Assembly (NCBI GenBank): GCA_910586555.1
Contig: CAJUJY010000027.1
Span: forward strand, 1-48,969
Source of the DNA: an uncultured Lachnospiraceae bacterium
GTDB taxonomy: Bacteria; Bacillota; Clostridia; Lachnospirales; Lachnospiraceae
Direction of reading: 5' to 3'
Length of the DNA: 48,969 nt
Below the pieces are notes generated by a model. The model searched no databases. It was not told where the DNA came from and was given only the letters and a program-made list of their open reading frames with translations. The position numbers and the translations under genes are program-made. Positions 34,895 through 44,791 of the stretch are shown in pieces (the stretch's first letter is position 1; each line of letters starts with the position of its first letter).

Positions 34895-35635
34895 TTATTT
34901 AAGTACAGCAGACTTAAAATCCCCTTTTTCAGCACATTTTACAGCAGCGCATATTCTGTTATATACAAGATCAGATATTGCATTGGATTTCATATCTTTG
35001 TAATCATCATAAAACAGCGGTTTAAGATAAAATACCTGTGTAACTACACGCCGGAGTGACCATAAGTCAAATACTTTCCAGGAGTTGACGATTGCAACAG
35101 GTACTATTGGTGCTTTTGCCTTTATAGCTCCTTTAAAACAGCCAGGTTTAAACGGGTCTACATAATTGCCATTGCGGTGTTCATATCCTCCTGCCGGAAA
35201 TATTATAAACTTGCGGCCCTGTTTTACCTCCTCTGAAACTTCATTAATTATTCCTGCTGCCTGCCGTAAATCGTCCAGTTTTATTCTTTTTCCCTGTACT
35301 AAATCTATAAACTGTTTTACAAGAGGGATATATGAGCGGTCAGCGTCCATTACGATTGAACAGGGGCTGTTATGTGAATACATTATGCCAAGGGCATCAT
35401 ATTTTCCCTGGTGGTTAGCAAACATTATATAGCCACCATTTTGGGGAAGGTTGTTTATGCCATATGCATTTGTTGTAATCCTGCCTCTTTTTTTCATAAT
35501 ATTAATACAGTGCCTGTCGTATTCATATCTGAATGTTTCTGAATATTTCTCTGGGTGCCTGGAATAATATTCCATCTTAGGTATCATCCAGACACGGTGT
35601 AAATTGCCTAAAATCACATAAATAAATCTTAACAC
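34895..35635 (-). CDS. 1-acylglycerol-3-phosphate acyltransferase (PlsC family)
   Basis: A 246-residue acyltransferase. The HX4D catalytic motif is His75 to Asp80 (NHQGKYD). A glycerol-phosphate binding segment IFPAGGYEHRNGNY and KAKAPIVPVAIVNSW follow, as in PlsC. It adds the second acyl chain in phospholipid synthesis at the membrane. The start is GTG 35635 with AGGTAGGAACT upstream. It is divergent from sbcD across a 204-bp promoter region and convergent with the carboxypeptidase gene. Confidence 0.88.
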   Translation of the reverse strand: MLRFIYVILGNLHRVWMIPKMEYYSRHPEKYSETFRYEYDRHCINIMKKRGRITTNAYGINNLPQNGGYIMFANHQGKYDALGIMYSHNSPCSIVMDADRSYIPLVKQFIDLVQGKRIKLDDLRQAAGIINEVSEEVKQGRKFIIFPAGGYEHRNGNYVDPFKPGCFKGAIKAKAPIVPVAIVNSWKVFDLWSLRRVVTQVFYLKPLFYDDYKDMKSNAISDLVYNRICAAVKCAEKGDFKSAVLK

Positions 35636-35756
35636 AGTTCCTACCTTTTCCTTTATTGATAATTTTAGTCATTAGTAATAACTATGTAATATAATTTATC
35701 ATAATTATAGGATTTTTACAACTTATTTCTAGGTTTGCCGCTTTTACAGAGATTTC

Positions 35757-35785
35757 TTGGATTCTAAGCATAATTATGTTATAAT
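35757..35785 (+). promoter_or_regulatory. Promoter of the sbcD-sbcC-polA unit
   Basis: TTGGAT at 35757-35762, 17-bp spacer, TATAAT at 35780-35785 with TG at 35777-35778. The start codon is 55 bp further on. Confidence 0.7.
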
Positions 35786-35839
35786 TTCCTAAAACAGGTT
35801 TATGTAGTTATAATTTTATATAAGAATTGAGGAACAATA

Positions 35840-37003
35840 GTGAAATTTTTCCATTTATCAGATTTACATTTTGGAAGGCAGTTACATGGCTATAGTTTGT
35901 ATATGGAACAAAAGGAGTTTATTAAACAGCTTTCTAAATATATTAAGGAAGAAAAACCTGATGCAGTGCTTTTTTCAGGCGATATATATGATAAGGCAGT
36001 TCCAGCAGGGCAGGCAGTAGCACTTCTTGATGAAATGCTTGTATCATTAGATAATATACCATCACTTATTATTGCTGGCAACCACGACTGTGCAGAAAGA
36101 TTACAATATGGCAGGAGTTTTCTGGAAAAGCACAATATTTATATATCTGTACTGCCACCACAGAAAGAAGATGAAAGGCTTAAGAAAGTTATTTTAAAAG
36201 ACCAGTATGGAAATGTATGCTTTTACATGCTGCCATTTATAAAACCAGGCATGGTACGCCATTTTATGCCTGATGCGGCAGCAGGTGGTGAATATGCTGT
36301 TATTAAAGCACTGCTTGAAAAAGAAGATATCAACTTTTCAGGGCGCAATGTAATATTGTCACACCAGTTTTATAAAAATGGAAGCCATCTGCCAGAAAGG
36401 TCTGATTCAGAACAGAAAGCTGTTTCTGTAGGCGGCACAGATGAAATTGATATATCAGTGTTAAACGGTTTTGACTATGCTGCACTTGGACATATACATA
36501 AAGCACAGCAGGCTGGAAAGCAGATATTCCGTTATTGCGGTACGCCGCTTAAGTATTCAGTTAGTGAAGCAGGACAGGATAAAAGCATAACTGTAGTGGA
36601 AATGGGGACTAAAAAAGATGGAATACATATAAGGACACTTCCTGTAAAACCATTACATGATGTATTAAAACTGCGTGGAGGCCTTGGGGAAATTATTAGT
36701 TTTGCAAAAGAAAACAAAGATAAACAAGATGATTATGTAAGTATTACCATTACCGATGATGATATTCCTGAAATGGCAAAGGAACAGTTACAGGGATATT
36801 TTCCTAATATACTTGAAATTATAGCAGATAATGAGAGGACAAGGCAGATACTTAGTGAAGAGGCAGCAGATTTTAAAGAACTTTCACCTTATGAAGCATT
36901 TGCTGTATTTTTTAAAGAAATAACAGGGCGTGGAATGGATAATAAAGAAAGCAGCCTTTTAAAAGAAGTTATAGAAGAAGCGTTAAAAGACAGGCCGTTT
37001 TAA
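35840..37003 (+). CDS. sbcD: Exonuclease SbcD (Mre11-like subunit)
   Basis: A 387-residue calcineurin-like metallophosphoesterase. The phosphoesterase motifs appear in order: FHLSDLHFGRQLHG, LFSGDIYDKAV, IIAGNHDCAERL, ILSHQFY and ALGHIHKAQQ. The C-terminal capping domain (~270-387) is typical. It cuts hairpin and protein-blocked DNA ends with SbcC. The start is GTG 35840 with GAGGA upstream. The sbcC gene follows after 96 nt. Confidence 0.95.
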   Translation: MKFFHLSDLHFGRQLHGYSLYMEQKEFIKQLSKYIKEEKPDAVLFSGDIYDKAVPAGQAVALLDEMLVSLDNIPSLIIAGNHDCAERLQYGRSFLEKHNIYISVLPPQKEDERLKKVILKDQYGNVCFYMLPFIKPGMVRHFMPDAAAGGEYAVIKALLEKEDINFSGRNVILSHQFYKNGSHLPERSDSEQKAVSVGGTDEIDISVLNGFDYAALGHIHKAQQAGKQIFRYCGTPLKYSVSEAGQDKSITVVEMGTKKDGIHIRTLPVKPLHDVLKLRGGLGEIISFAKENKDKQDDYVSITITDDDIPEMAKEQLQGYFPNILEIIADNERTRQILSEEAADFKELSPYEAFAVFFKEITGRGMDNKESSLLKEVIEEALKDRPF

Positions 37004-37099
37004 ACATATTAAACCTTAATACTTACGGAAAAACCAGCAGGTATAACCAGCAGATATATAAAAATAAAATTTGGAAAAAGGGGAGGGAACATATTAATT

Positions 37100-40000
37100 A
37101 TGAAACCAGTAAAACTTATTATGTCAGCCTTTGGATCATATGGGGGAACTGAAATAATTGAATTTGGCGAAATGCAGAATGGGATTTTTCTTATAGCTGG
37201 TGATACAGGCGCAGGAAAAACTACTATATTTGATGCCATAATGTTTGCACTTTATGATACCATGAGTGTTAAGGACAGGAAAAGTGCAATGATGAGGAGT
37301 GAATATGCTTCCCCTGAAAAAGAAACATATGTAGAATTTACTTTTAGCTATGGTAAGGATATTTACACAATAAAAAGATTTCCGCCGTATGGAAGAAAAA
37401 GCAGGCGCAGGGATAAAGACGGGAAGTATAATATAATAAGGCAGCAGGGCAAGGCAGAACTTATAATGCCTGATGGTACGCAGTTTAATGGCAAAACCAT
37501 ACAGATAAATAAAAAAATAGAAGAAATTACAGGGCTTACGGCAGAACAGTTTAATAAAATTGCACTTATAGCACAAGGCAGTTTCCAGGAATTAATTATG
37601 GATAAAACAGGCAGGCGCAAGGAAATATTCCGGCAGATTTTTTCAACACAGGCCTATGGTGATATAGAAGATATTATATATAAAAAATATAAAGACCAGT
37701 CTTTACAAATGAAGAATAATTCCACAAGACTTGAAGAACTTGCAGGCAGCATAGATTTTGAAGAAGACAGCCCGTACAAAGAAGATTTTAAAGATGCATT
37801 TGAAAAGAAAGATACAGAACCTGGGTTACTTCCCAATGTTTTAAATAAGGAACTTGCCAGGCTTAAAGAAATTTATAATAATAAAAGCAGCCTGTATAAA
37901 AAGGAAGAGGAAAAATACAATAGCATAAAACAGCAAATAATAAAGGCAACAGAAAAAAATAAACTTATAGACAGGCTTTTGCAGTCTGGAATACAAAAAG
38001 AAAAACTTGATGCCCTGAAAAAAGAAACAGATATTAAAGCTGTGGTTTTAGGGCTTTCAAAAAAGGCAGAAAAAGTATTATTTGCAGAACAGGATTATAA
38101 TAACAGGAAGACAGAATATACAAAAGCAGAAGAAAAAGCAAAAGACTTTATAATAAAAGAAAAAAAGCTGGATTTAGAATATACAGAAGCTTTAAGAAAT
38201 TATGAAAGAGCAGAAGAGGAATATAACAGGCTTATGCCTGTTTATATATCAAAAAGGGATAGTCTTAAAACAGATATTGAAAAATATAAAACACTTAAAA
38301 ATAAGGAAAAGACATTAGATACTTTGGCAAATTCTATTAAAAAAGCAGTAAAGGATAAGGAAGCAGAAGTTAAAGAACTTGGAAAAATTAAAGAAGAAAT
38401 AAATATTTGTGAAGAAATTTTAAAATCTTATGAAAACCTGGAACTTGAAATTGGACAGGCAGAAACAATATGTAAAGAATGTAGCAGCAAACAGGAACTT
38501 CTTGAAAAGTTTAATAAAAAAATTAAAATATGCCAAAAGCAGGAGAAAGAATTATCTTTACTTGCAGAAGAATTGTTTTCCTGTATTAAAAAATGGGAAC
38601 AAAGCCGCAGGAAACATGAAGAATACAACAGGGCTTATATTGCCTGCCAGTCTTCATTTCTGGCAGAAAAACTTGTACCAGGCAAGCCATGCCCTGTATG
38701 TGGTTCAACAGACCACCCGCATGTGGCAGATATAGCTGTAAATATGGTAAATGAAGAAATGCTAAAAGAAGCAGAAGCAGAAGAACAAAAGTATGAAGCA
38801 GAGAAAAACATTATACAGGGAAAAAATGGAAAACTGCAAAATATATATGCAGCAGAAACAGCAGTTTTAAATGAATATATTGAAAGGCTTTTTAGTAAAA
38901 AAGAATTACATAATAACATTTATTATGATAAAGACTGCCAGAATAAAAATAGCCAGAATGGAAATTACAAGGATATAAATTATTCTTTTTTAGAATTGCA
39001 GCAGCTTGCAGGCCAGAAACAAGCTTTAGTTTCTGAAGAAACAGGCAGGGCAGTTAAGAAACTTAAAAACCTTAAAGAAAAATCTGCTGATAAAAAAAGC
39101 AGACAGGAGAAAGTTAAAAGGCTTGCTGCCAGCCAGGAAAAAACTTTGTCCTTAATTGAAAATAAAGAAAGTAAAATACGCAAGCTGGAATTAGAATCGG
39201 AAGGGTTAAAGAATGAAATTAAAACATTTAAAACCTCACTGGCATATAATACAAAAAAAGAGGCAGAAGAAAAGCTAGAAGAATGTAATGAAAATTTAGA
39301 AAACCTTTTGGAAAAATATAAAAATACAAACCAGAAGTTAAAAAATATACAAAAAGACCTTACAAGCATACAAGGGGCAAAAACAGAACTTGACAGCCAG
39401 ATTAAGGAATTATATACAAAGTATGGAAAATCATATGAAGTATTTAAAATATTATTAGAAGAAAACGGTTTTAATACTTATGAAGAATACAGGGATGCCC
39501 TAAAAGATCCAGGCACAGTAAAAAATATAGAAAATGAAATTGAAAGTTATAAAAAAGATTGTCTTAAAAACAACACAGAAATAAAAACTATAAAAGAACA
39601 GCTTGAAAATACAGTAAAAACTGATATTGGCGGGCTTAACCAGTCTTTAGAAGAAACAGGTGCTTCAATATCCTTGCTTAAAAAAGATATTGAAAAATAC
39701 AATTTGTATATAAATACAGGCAGCAAATCATTTGAAAGGCTTAGTGTGCTTATAAAAGAGCGCAGTGCTTTGTCAGAAAAGTTAAGGGTGGTTAAATCAC
39801 TTAATGATGCTGCCAATGGTAAAGTACATTTCCAGACATATATACAAAGGCAGTATTTTAAACAGATTATACAGGCAGCAAATATAAGGCTTTCTAAAAT
39901 GGTACAAGGAAAATTCCTGCTTAAATGCAGGGATATAGGTACAGTAGGCCAGGGAGAAACAGGCCTTGAACTTGATGTTTACAATCCTGTAACTGGCAAG

Positions 40001-40309
40001 TCAAGAGATGCACATACCCTTTCAGGCGGTGAAACATTTATGGCATCACTATCAATGGCACTTGGAATGGCAGATATTGTACAAAATGCAGTTGGCAAAA
40101 CAAGGCTTGGCACAATGTTTATAGATGAGGGGTTTGGATCACTTAGCGATAATGCCAGGGATAAGGCAGTAGATGTACTTTTGGGGCTTGCAGGCAGCAA
40201 CAGGCTTGTAGGCGTTATATCACATGTTTCGGAATTAAAAGGACAGATACCACATAAGCTTATAGTTACAAAAGGAAATAACGGAAGCAGCGTAAAATGG
40301 GAAACCTGA
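37100..40309 (+). CDS. sbcC: SbcC ATPase (Rad50-like subunit)
   Basis: A 1069-residue SMC-like ATPase. Walker A is GDTGAGKTT at 34-42, with QGSFQELI (Q-loop region) near 160. A long coiled coil follows, with the zinc hook Cys531-Pro-Val-Cys534 in PGKPCPVCGSTDHPH. The C-terminal lobe has LSGGETFMASLSMALGMADI (signature) and MFIDEGFGSLS (Walker B). One stretch just after the hook (~613-630) is unusually rich in Asn and Asp. It moves DNA ends to SbcD for cleavage. GGGGAGGG lies ~15 nt before ATG 37100. Confidence 0.95.
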   Translation: MKPVKLIMSAFGSYGGTEIIEFGEMQNGIFLIAGDTGAGKTTIFDAIMFALYDTMSVKDRKSAMMRSEYASPEKETYVEFTFSYGKDIYTIKRFPPYGRKSRRRDKDGKYNIIRQQGKAELIMPDGTQFNGKTIQINKKIEEITGLTAEQFNKIALIAQGSFQELIMDKTGRRKEIFRQIFSTQAYGDIEDIIYKKYKDQSLQMKNNSTRLEELAGSIDFEEDSPYKEDFKDAFEKKDTEPGLLPNVLNKELARLKEIYNNKSSLYKKEEEKYNSIKQQIIKATEKNKLIDRLLQSGIQKEKLDALKKETDIKAVVLGLSKKAEKVLFAEQDYNNRKTEYTKAEEKAKDFIIKEKKLDLEYTEALRNYERAEEEYNRLMPVYISKRDSLKTDIEKYKTLKNKEKTLDTLANSIKKAVKDKEAEVKELGKIKEEINICEEILKSYENLELEIGQAETICKECSSKQELLEKFNKKIKICQKQEKELSLLAEELFSCIKKWEQSRRKHEEYNRAYIACQSSFLAEKLVPGKPCPVCGSTDHPHVADIAVNMVNEEMLKEAEAEEQKYEAEKNIIQGKNGKLQNIYAAETAVLNEYIERLFSKKELHNNIYYDKDCQNKNSQNGNYKDINYSFLELQQLAGQKQALVSEETGRAVKKLKNLKEKSADKKSRQEKVKRLAASQEKTLSLIENKESKIRKLELESEGLKNEIKTFKTSLAYNTKKEAEEKLEECNENLENLLEKYKNTNQKLKNIQKDLTSIQGAKTELDSQIKELYTKYGKSYEVFKILLEENGFNTYEEYRDALKDPGTVKNIENEIESYKKDCLKNNTEIKTIKEQLENTVKTDIGGLNQSLEETGASISLLKKDIEKYNLYINTGSKSFERLSVLIKERSALSEKLRVVKSLNDAANGKVHFQTYIQRQYFKQIIQAANIRLSKMVQGKFLLKCRDIGTVGQGETGLELDVYNPVTGKSRDAHTLSGGETFMASLSMALGMADIVQNAVGKTRLGTMFIDEGFGSLSDNARDKAVDVLLGLAGSNRLVGVISHVSELKGQIPHKLIVTKGNNGSSVKWET

Positions 40310-40333
40310 TATAGCCAAAGAAGGGATTGTAAA

Positions 40334-40642
40334 ATGCAGTGTAAAGAAGTCCAGAGTAAATTTATTCCATTTATAAACAATGAATTAAACCAGAAAGAAT
40401 TAAAAGAATTTACCAGACATATACACCAGTGTAAAGACTGCCATGAGGAATATGATATTTATTATACAATGATTATGGGCATGCGTTACCTGGAAAGTGA
40501 TAATAATAAAACAGAATTAAAAATTGATTCAGAACAGAAAATAAAAGAAACCGAAGAATACCTTTTACAGTATAAAATATTCCAGGGTGAGAAAATTATA
40601 TTATTTATTGTATTATGCATAGGGCTGGTATTTTTATTATAA
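40334..40642 (+). CDS. Zinc-finger (zf-HC2-like) single-pass membrane protein
   Basis: A 102-residue protein. The N-terminal part has MQCKEVQSKFIPFINNEL then HIHQCKDCHEEYD, the C...H-x3-C-x2-C arrangement of anti-sigma zinc fingers (zf-HC2). A single helix at the extreme C-terminus (IILFIVLCIGLVFLL) anchors it with the zinc finger inside the cell. No sigma factor gene is adjacent; it sits 24 nt after sbcC and 29 nt before polA. An anti-sigma role is inferred from the domain only. Confidence 0.7.
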   Translation: MQCKEVQSKFIPFINNELNQKELKEFTRHIHQCKDCHEEYDIYYTMIMGMRYLESDNNKTELKIDSEQKIKETEEYLLQYKIFQGEKIILFIVLCIGLVFLL

Positions 40643-40671
40643 TAAAGAGCAGAACAGAAATGAGGGTTAAA

Positions 40672-43545
40672 ATGAGTAAAAAAATAGTATTAATAGATGG
40701 GCACAGCATATTAAACAGGGCCTTTTACGGGCTTCCTGATTTGACTAACCCAGAGGGGATACACACAAATGGCGTTTATGGTTTTCTTAATATAATGTTT
40801 AAAATACTTGATGAAGAAAAACCAGACTGCCTTATGGTTGCATTTGATGTAAGTGAGCCAACATTCCGGCATAAAATATATCCTGCATATAAAGGAACAA
40901 GAAAGAAGATGCCTGATGAACTGGCAGAGCAAGTCCCCATTCTCCAGGAAGTATTAAAATCAATGGGTATTTTTATAGTAATGCAAGGCGGGCTTGAAGC
41001 AGATGATATACTTGGCACAATAGCAAAAAAGGCAGAAAATGAAGGCATGGAAGTTACCATTGTATCAGGTGACAGGGATTTATTGCAGATTGCATCAGAA
41101 AAAGTTAAGATAAGTATTCCAAAAACTAAAAAAGGAGGTTCAGAGGTTGAAGAATGTTATGCAAAAGATGTAGTGGACAAATATGGTGTTACACCTGCAC
41201 AGATTATAGATTTAAAAGGGCTTATGGGTGATACATCTGATAATATACCAGGAGTACCTGGAGTTGGTGAGAAAACAGCAGTAAAAATATTAACCGCATT
41301 TCCATCTGTAGAAGAGGCATACAGCCATATTGATGAGATAACACCTAAAAGGATACAAATGCTTTTACGTGAAAATAAGGAACTTGCATTTCTTAGTAAA
41401 AAACTTGCAACAATTAATACATGCTGCAATATAAATTATTCATTTGAAGATGCAAAGCTTGGCAATATTTTTACACCTGGTGCGCTGGAATGGGTTAAAC
41501 GCCTTGGGCTTAAAACAATAATAAAACGTTTTGATGCCTCTGTTATAACCAAAGTTGCAGCTAAACCACAGGATTTTAATTATATAAATAATGTAAAAGA
41601 TGCTAATGCATTTGTGGACAGGCTTATAGAAGATAAACCTTTAGTAGCAGGAATTGCGTTTATGGGTGATGAATGGGAAAGCCAGGGTGCAGATAAGAAA
41701 AAACATAAAAAAAGCGGCGGGCAGTTAAGCTTTTCATTTGGTGCAAATGGTACAGATGCAGTATTAACAGAAGACAGGGAAGAAGATGCAGATAAGGGCA
41801 GTTTTTTATTTACAGGTTTTGGCATAACTTATGAAACAGACGGTAAATATTTAACTGCATGTATGCTTAAAAATAATAAAATTACAGGCAGTTTTATTAT
41901 AAACCTTTATAAAAAAATTGAGAAAAATATAGAAAATATTTCCCTGTTAGATTTTAAAAATGCAATGCATCTTACAACACCTTTAGAAACTCTTGAAGAA
42001 GGAAAAAACGCGCCATGCCAGATGGCATTTAATGACAAAGATATAAAAAGTAAGGAAAACTTGTTTAACCAGGTAGCAGATATTTCTATTGCAGCATACC
42101 TTTTAAACCCGTTAAAAGACACATATTTTGCAGATGATATTGCAAGGGACTGCCTTAATTTAACAATAAAAACATATACTGAAAGATTTGGAAAAAATAA
42201 GCTTGCAGATATACTTATAAACGGATGTGAAGAAGAATTAAAAGAAATGCTTACCTATGCAGGTGAACTTTCTTATGTTTCATGCCTTGCATATAAACCT
42301 GTTATGGAAGCATTAAAAGCACAGGGAATGTACAAGCTTTTCAGGGAAATAGAAATGCCAGTGGCATATTATCTGTACCAGATGGAGCGCACTGGGGTAC
42401 AGGCAGACCGGAAAGTATTAGAAGAAATGTCAGAAATACTTGATGAAAGGATAAAAGAACTTGAAACAGATATTTATAAGCTTGCAGGTGAAGAATTTAA
42501 TATAAACTCACCAAAACAGCTTGGTGTAATATTATTTGACAAATTAAAACTGCCTGGTGCTAAAAAAACAAAAACTGGTTATTCAACTTCCGCAGATATA
42601 CTGGAAAAACTGCGTACAGAAAACCCGGTAATTGCAAAAATACTAGATTACAGGCAGGTAAGCAAATTAAAATCAACATATGCAGACGGGCTTCCAGTTT
42701 ATATTGAAAGCGATAAACGCATACATGGGAAATTTAACCAGACAATTACAGCAACAGGAAGAATAAGCAGCACAGAACCAAACCTCCAGAATATCCCTAT
42801 AAGAATGGAGCTTGGACGGAAATTAAGAAAAGTATTTGTACCAAAAGAAGGCTGTATTTTCTTAGATGCAGATTATTCACAGATAGAACTGCGTATACTT
42901 GCACATATGTCAGGTGATGAAGAATTAATTGAAGCATATAAGCATGGAAAAGATATCCACAGGATAACCGCTTCAAAAGTATTCCATACGCCATTTGAAG
43001 AGGTTACAAGCTTGCAGAGGCGCAATGCCAAAGCAGTTAATTTCGGAATAGTTTACGGAATAAGCGGGTTTGGGCTGGCACAGGATTTAAATATAGACAG
43101 AAAAGAAGCTGATGAAATAATAGAACAATACTTTGCAACTTATCCAAAGATTAAGGAATTTCTTGATGGAATAGTAAAGTCTGCGAAGGAAAACGGGTAT
43201 GCAAAAACAATGTCAGGGCGCAGAAGGCCAGTACCAGAGCTTTCATCAAGTAACCATATGCAGAAATCATTTGGTGAAAGGATTGCTATGAATTCACCAA
43301 TACAGGGAACAGCAGCAGATATTATAAAAATAGCAATGGTAAAAGTTGCAAAAAGGCTTGAGCAGGAAAAATTAAAATCAAAAATTGTACTACAAGTGCA
43401 TGATGAACTGCTTGTTGAAACCTATATAGAAGAAAAAGAAAAGGTAAAACAGGTGCTCCTTGAAGAAATGCGTGGGGCAGCAGAACTTAGCGTGCCACTT
43501 GTAACAGAAGTATGTGAAGGAAATAACTGGTTTGAAGCACATTAA
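40672..43545 (+). CDS. polA: DNA polymerase I
   Basis: A 957-residue polymerase. The 5'-3' exonuclease/FEN domain spans ~1-290 (LIDGHSILNRAFYGL, TIVSGDRDLLQIA, GDTSDNIPGVPGVGEKTAV). A middle domain (~310-560) corresponds to the 3'-5' exonuclease but lacks recognisable DxE and other metal residues, and has a Lys/Gly-rich insert (~345-355), so proofreading is probably inactive. The polymerase domain has motif A Asp732 (DADYSQIELRILAH), motif B (RRNAKAVNFGIVYGISG) and motif C Asp911 (LQVHDELLVE). GAGGG sets ATG 40672; the frame is open from 40615. It fills gaps in repair and processes Okazaki primers. Confidence 0.96.
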   Translation: MSKKIVLIDGHSILNRAFYGLPDLTNPEGIHTNGVYGFLNIMFKILDEEKPDCLMVAFDVSEPTFRHKIYPAYKGTRKKMPDELAEQVPILQEVLKSMGIFIVMQGGLEADDILGTIAKKAENEGMEVTIVSGDRDLLQIASEKVKISIPKTKKGGSEVEECYAKDVVDKYGVTPAQIIDLKGLMGDTSDNIPGVPGVGEKTAVKILTAFPSVEEAYSHIDEITPKRIQMLLRENKELAFLSKKLATINTCCNINYSFEDAKLGNIFTPGALEWVKRLGLKTIIKRFDASVITKVAAKPQDFNYINNVKDANAFVDRLIEDKPLVAGIAFMGDEWESQGADKKKHKKSGGQLSFSFGANGTDAVLTEDREEDADKGSFLFTGFGITYETDGKYLTACMLKNNKITGSFIINLYKKIEKNIENISLLDFKNAMHLTTPLETLEEGKNAPCQMAFNDKDIKSKENLFNQVADISIAAYLLNPLKDTYFADDIARDCLNLTIKTYTERFGKNKLADILINGCEEELKEMLTYAGELSYVSCLAYKPVMEALKAQGMYKLFREIEMPVAYYLYQMERTGVQADRKVLEEMSEILDERIKELETDIYKLAGEEFNINSPKQLGVILFDKLKLPGAKKTKTGYSTSADILEKLRTENPVIAKILDYRQVSKLKSTYADGLPVYIESDKRIHGKFNQTITATGRISSTEPNLQNIPIRMELGRKLRKVFVPKEGCIFLDADYSQIELRILAHMSGDEELIEAYKHGKDIHRITASKVFHTPFEEVTSLQRRNAKAVNFGIVYGISGFGLAQDLNIDRKEADEIIEQYFATYPKIKEFLDGIVKSAKENGYAKTMSGRRRPVPELSSSNHMQKSFGERIAMNSPIQGTAADIIKIAMVKVAKRLEQEKLKSKIVLQVHDELLVETYIEEKEKVKQVLLEEMRGAAELSVPLVTEVCEGNNWFEAH

Positions 43546-43592
43546 TATTTAACGGTTTAACAAACCAGGATTTACAGAGGGAAGTTAATTAA

Positions 43593-44420
43593 ATGGGAAA
43601 TAAAAAGAAATTGTTCTTATCTATTTTTATTGCTGTAATCATAATTCTTGTTTATGCAGTTTTTGTTAATGTATGTATAGCACCATTAATTAAAAGTAAA
43701 CCAGGTTTTTTAACAGCAGGTATAATACAAGCTGTTGCAAGATTAGTATTATCAGTAATTTTGTGGATATCAATAAACAGTCTTTTTAGTATTAAAATAA
43801 AAATAAAGAAAGCGGGATTTATAAAAGGATTTTTATGGTATGGATTTATTTTAATTATTGCAATTTTATTTCAATTTGCTAGTAATTACCAGCCACCAGA
43901 AAAAAATTTTCTGGTGGCATTACCAATGATTGTTTATTTTTTCATAGTAACACTTGTAATTGGGATATATGAAGAATTATTGTGCAGAGGTTTATTATTT
44001 AATTCATTTAAAAATTATTTTGGAGATACTAAAAAAGGAATATATTTATCAGCCATTTTTTCATCATTAGTATTTGGAATTATGCATCTGGTTAATCTTA
44101 TATGGTCTCCTTCTTTGGTAATATCAACAACATGCCAGGTAATATATGCAACATTCGTTGGTTTTCTATTCTGTGTTATATATTACCGTTCTAAAAACCT
44201 GGTTGCATGTATGTTGTTACATGGAATATTTGATTTTACGGCTTATTTCTGGTTTACATTCTCTGATAACCTGTTCCAGCAAACACTAGATTCTAATTCT
44301 GTAGATATCTCAATCGGAAATGGGGTTTTGCTGGTATTATTATCATCAACTTTTGTTATATCAGGAGCATTCCAGTTAATAAAAGAATTTAGTAATAAAA
44401 CTTTAGATATGAAAAAATAA
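43593..44420 (+). CDS. CPBP-family intramembrane glutamic endopeptidase
   Basis: A 275-residue polytopic protein with the Abi/CPBP (Rce1-like) motifs: Glu127-Glu128-x3-Arg132 in YEELLCRGLLF, FGIMH (His165), and HGIFDF further on. About eight hydrophobic segments. The family includes CAAX-type proteases and bacteriocin self-immunity proteins; no bacteriocin gene is nearby. AGAGGGA precedes ATG 43593. It begins 47 nt after polA and is the last gene of the core-style region. Confidence 0.88.
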   Translation: MGNKKKLFLSIFIAVIIILVYAVFVNVCIAPLIKSKPGFLTAGIIQAVARLVLSVILWISINSLFSIKIKIKKAGFIKGFLWYGFILIIAILFQFASNYQPPEKNFLVALPMIVYFFIVTLVIGIYEELLCRGLLFNSFKNYFGDTKKGIYLSAIFSSLVFGIMHLVNLIWSPSLVISTTCQVIYATFVGFLFCVIYYRSKNLVACMLLHGIFDFTAYFWFTFSDNLFQQTLDSNSVDISIGNGVLLVLLSSTFVISGAFQLIKEFSNKTLDMKK

Positions 44421-44539
44421 TAAATAATTAAATAAACTGGAATTCTGATAAGACACTTTTTATAGCATTTATTAACTGTTATATCTTCTCTTCAAAAAGT
44501 CCGCAAACCCTTGAAAATACTAAATTTATAACAAGTGAG

Positions 44540-44644
44540 TTTGCCCTTAGACTTTCCCTTGTGTTATATCCTTTTCTCTCATGTTACGAACCCTCATAAG
44601 GGCAAAAATAAGGGAAAGAAAAACCTGTAACAAATTATAACACA
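44540..44644. repeat. Three pairs of complementary 9-mers around the short ORF
   Basis: tttgccctt (44540-44548) with aagggcaaa (44598-44606); ctttccctt (44552-44560) with aagggaaag (44610-44618); tgtgttata (44560-44568) with tataacaca (44636-44644). The order is parallel, not nested, so the first two pairs would form a pseudoknot or mutually exclusive stems in a minus-strand transcript. Confidence 0.6.
44547..44582 (-). pseudogene. 11-codon ORF MREKDITQGKV, leader peptide or MATE N-terminal remnant
   Basis: ATG at 44582 on the minus strand, stop TAA at 44549-44547. MREKDITQGK resembles the beginning of MATE-type efflux proteins (consensus like M..KDMTQG). It has GAGGG upstream (spacing ~9) and an extended -10 TGTTATAAT (plus-strand 44634-44642) about 50 nt ahead. 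Nothing in any frame continues a MATE protein, so it is a gene remnant or a short regulatory leader. Confidence 0.3.
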
Positions 44645-44747
44645 GAATAAATTGGGCAGGAAGAACTGATAGAAATGCTTTCTTACATAACTTCAGATTT
44701 TCAATATGCTAATTTAAAAAAACTTTTTTCAATTTTTTTATTAACAA

Positions 44748-44791
44748 TCCGATTACTCTATCATCTATGTTCTGATGATAGAGTAATCGGA
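44748..44791. repeat. 18-bp perfect hairpin downstream of the SIR2 gene
   Basis: tccgattactctatcatc (44748-44765) is exactly complementary to 44774-44791 with an 8-nt loop. It lies 72 nt after the SIR2 stop on the minus strand. T tracts are poor on either strand, so it may be a terminator of low quality or an element end. Confidence 0.7.
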
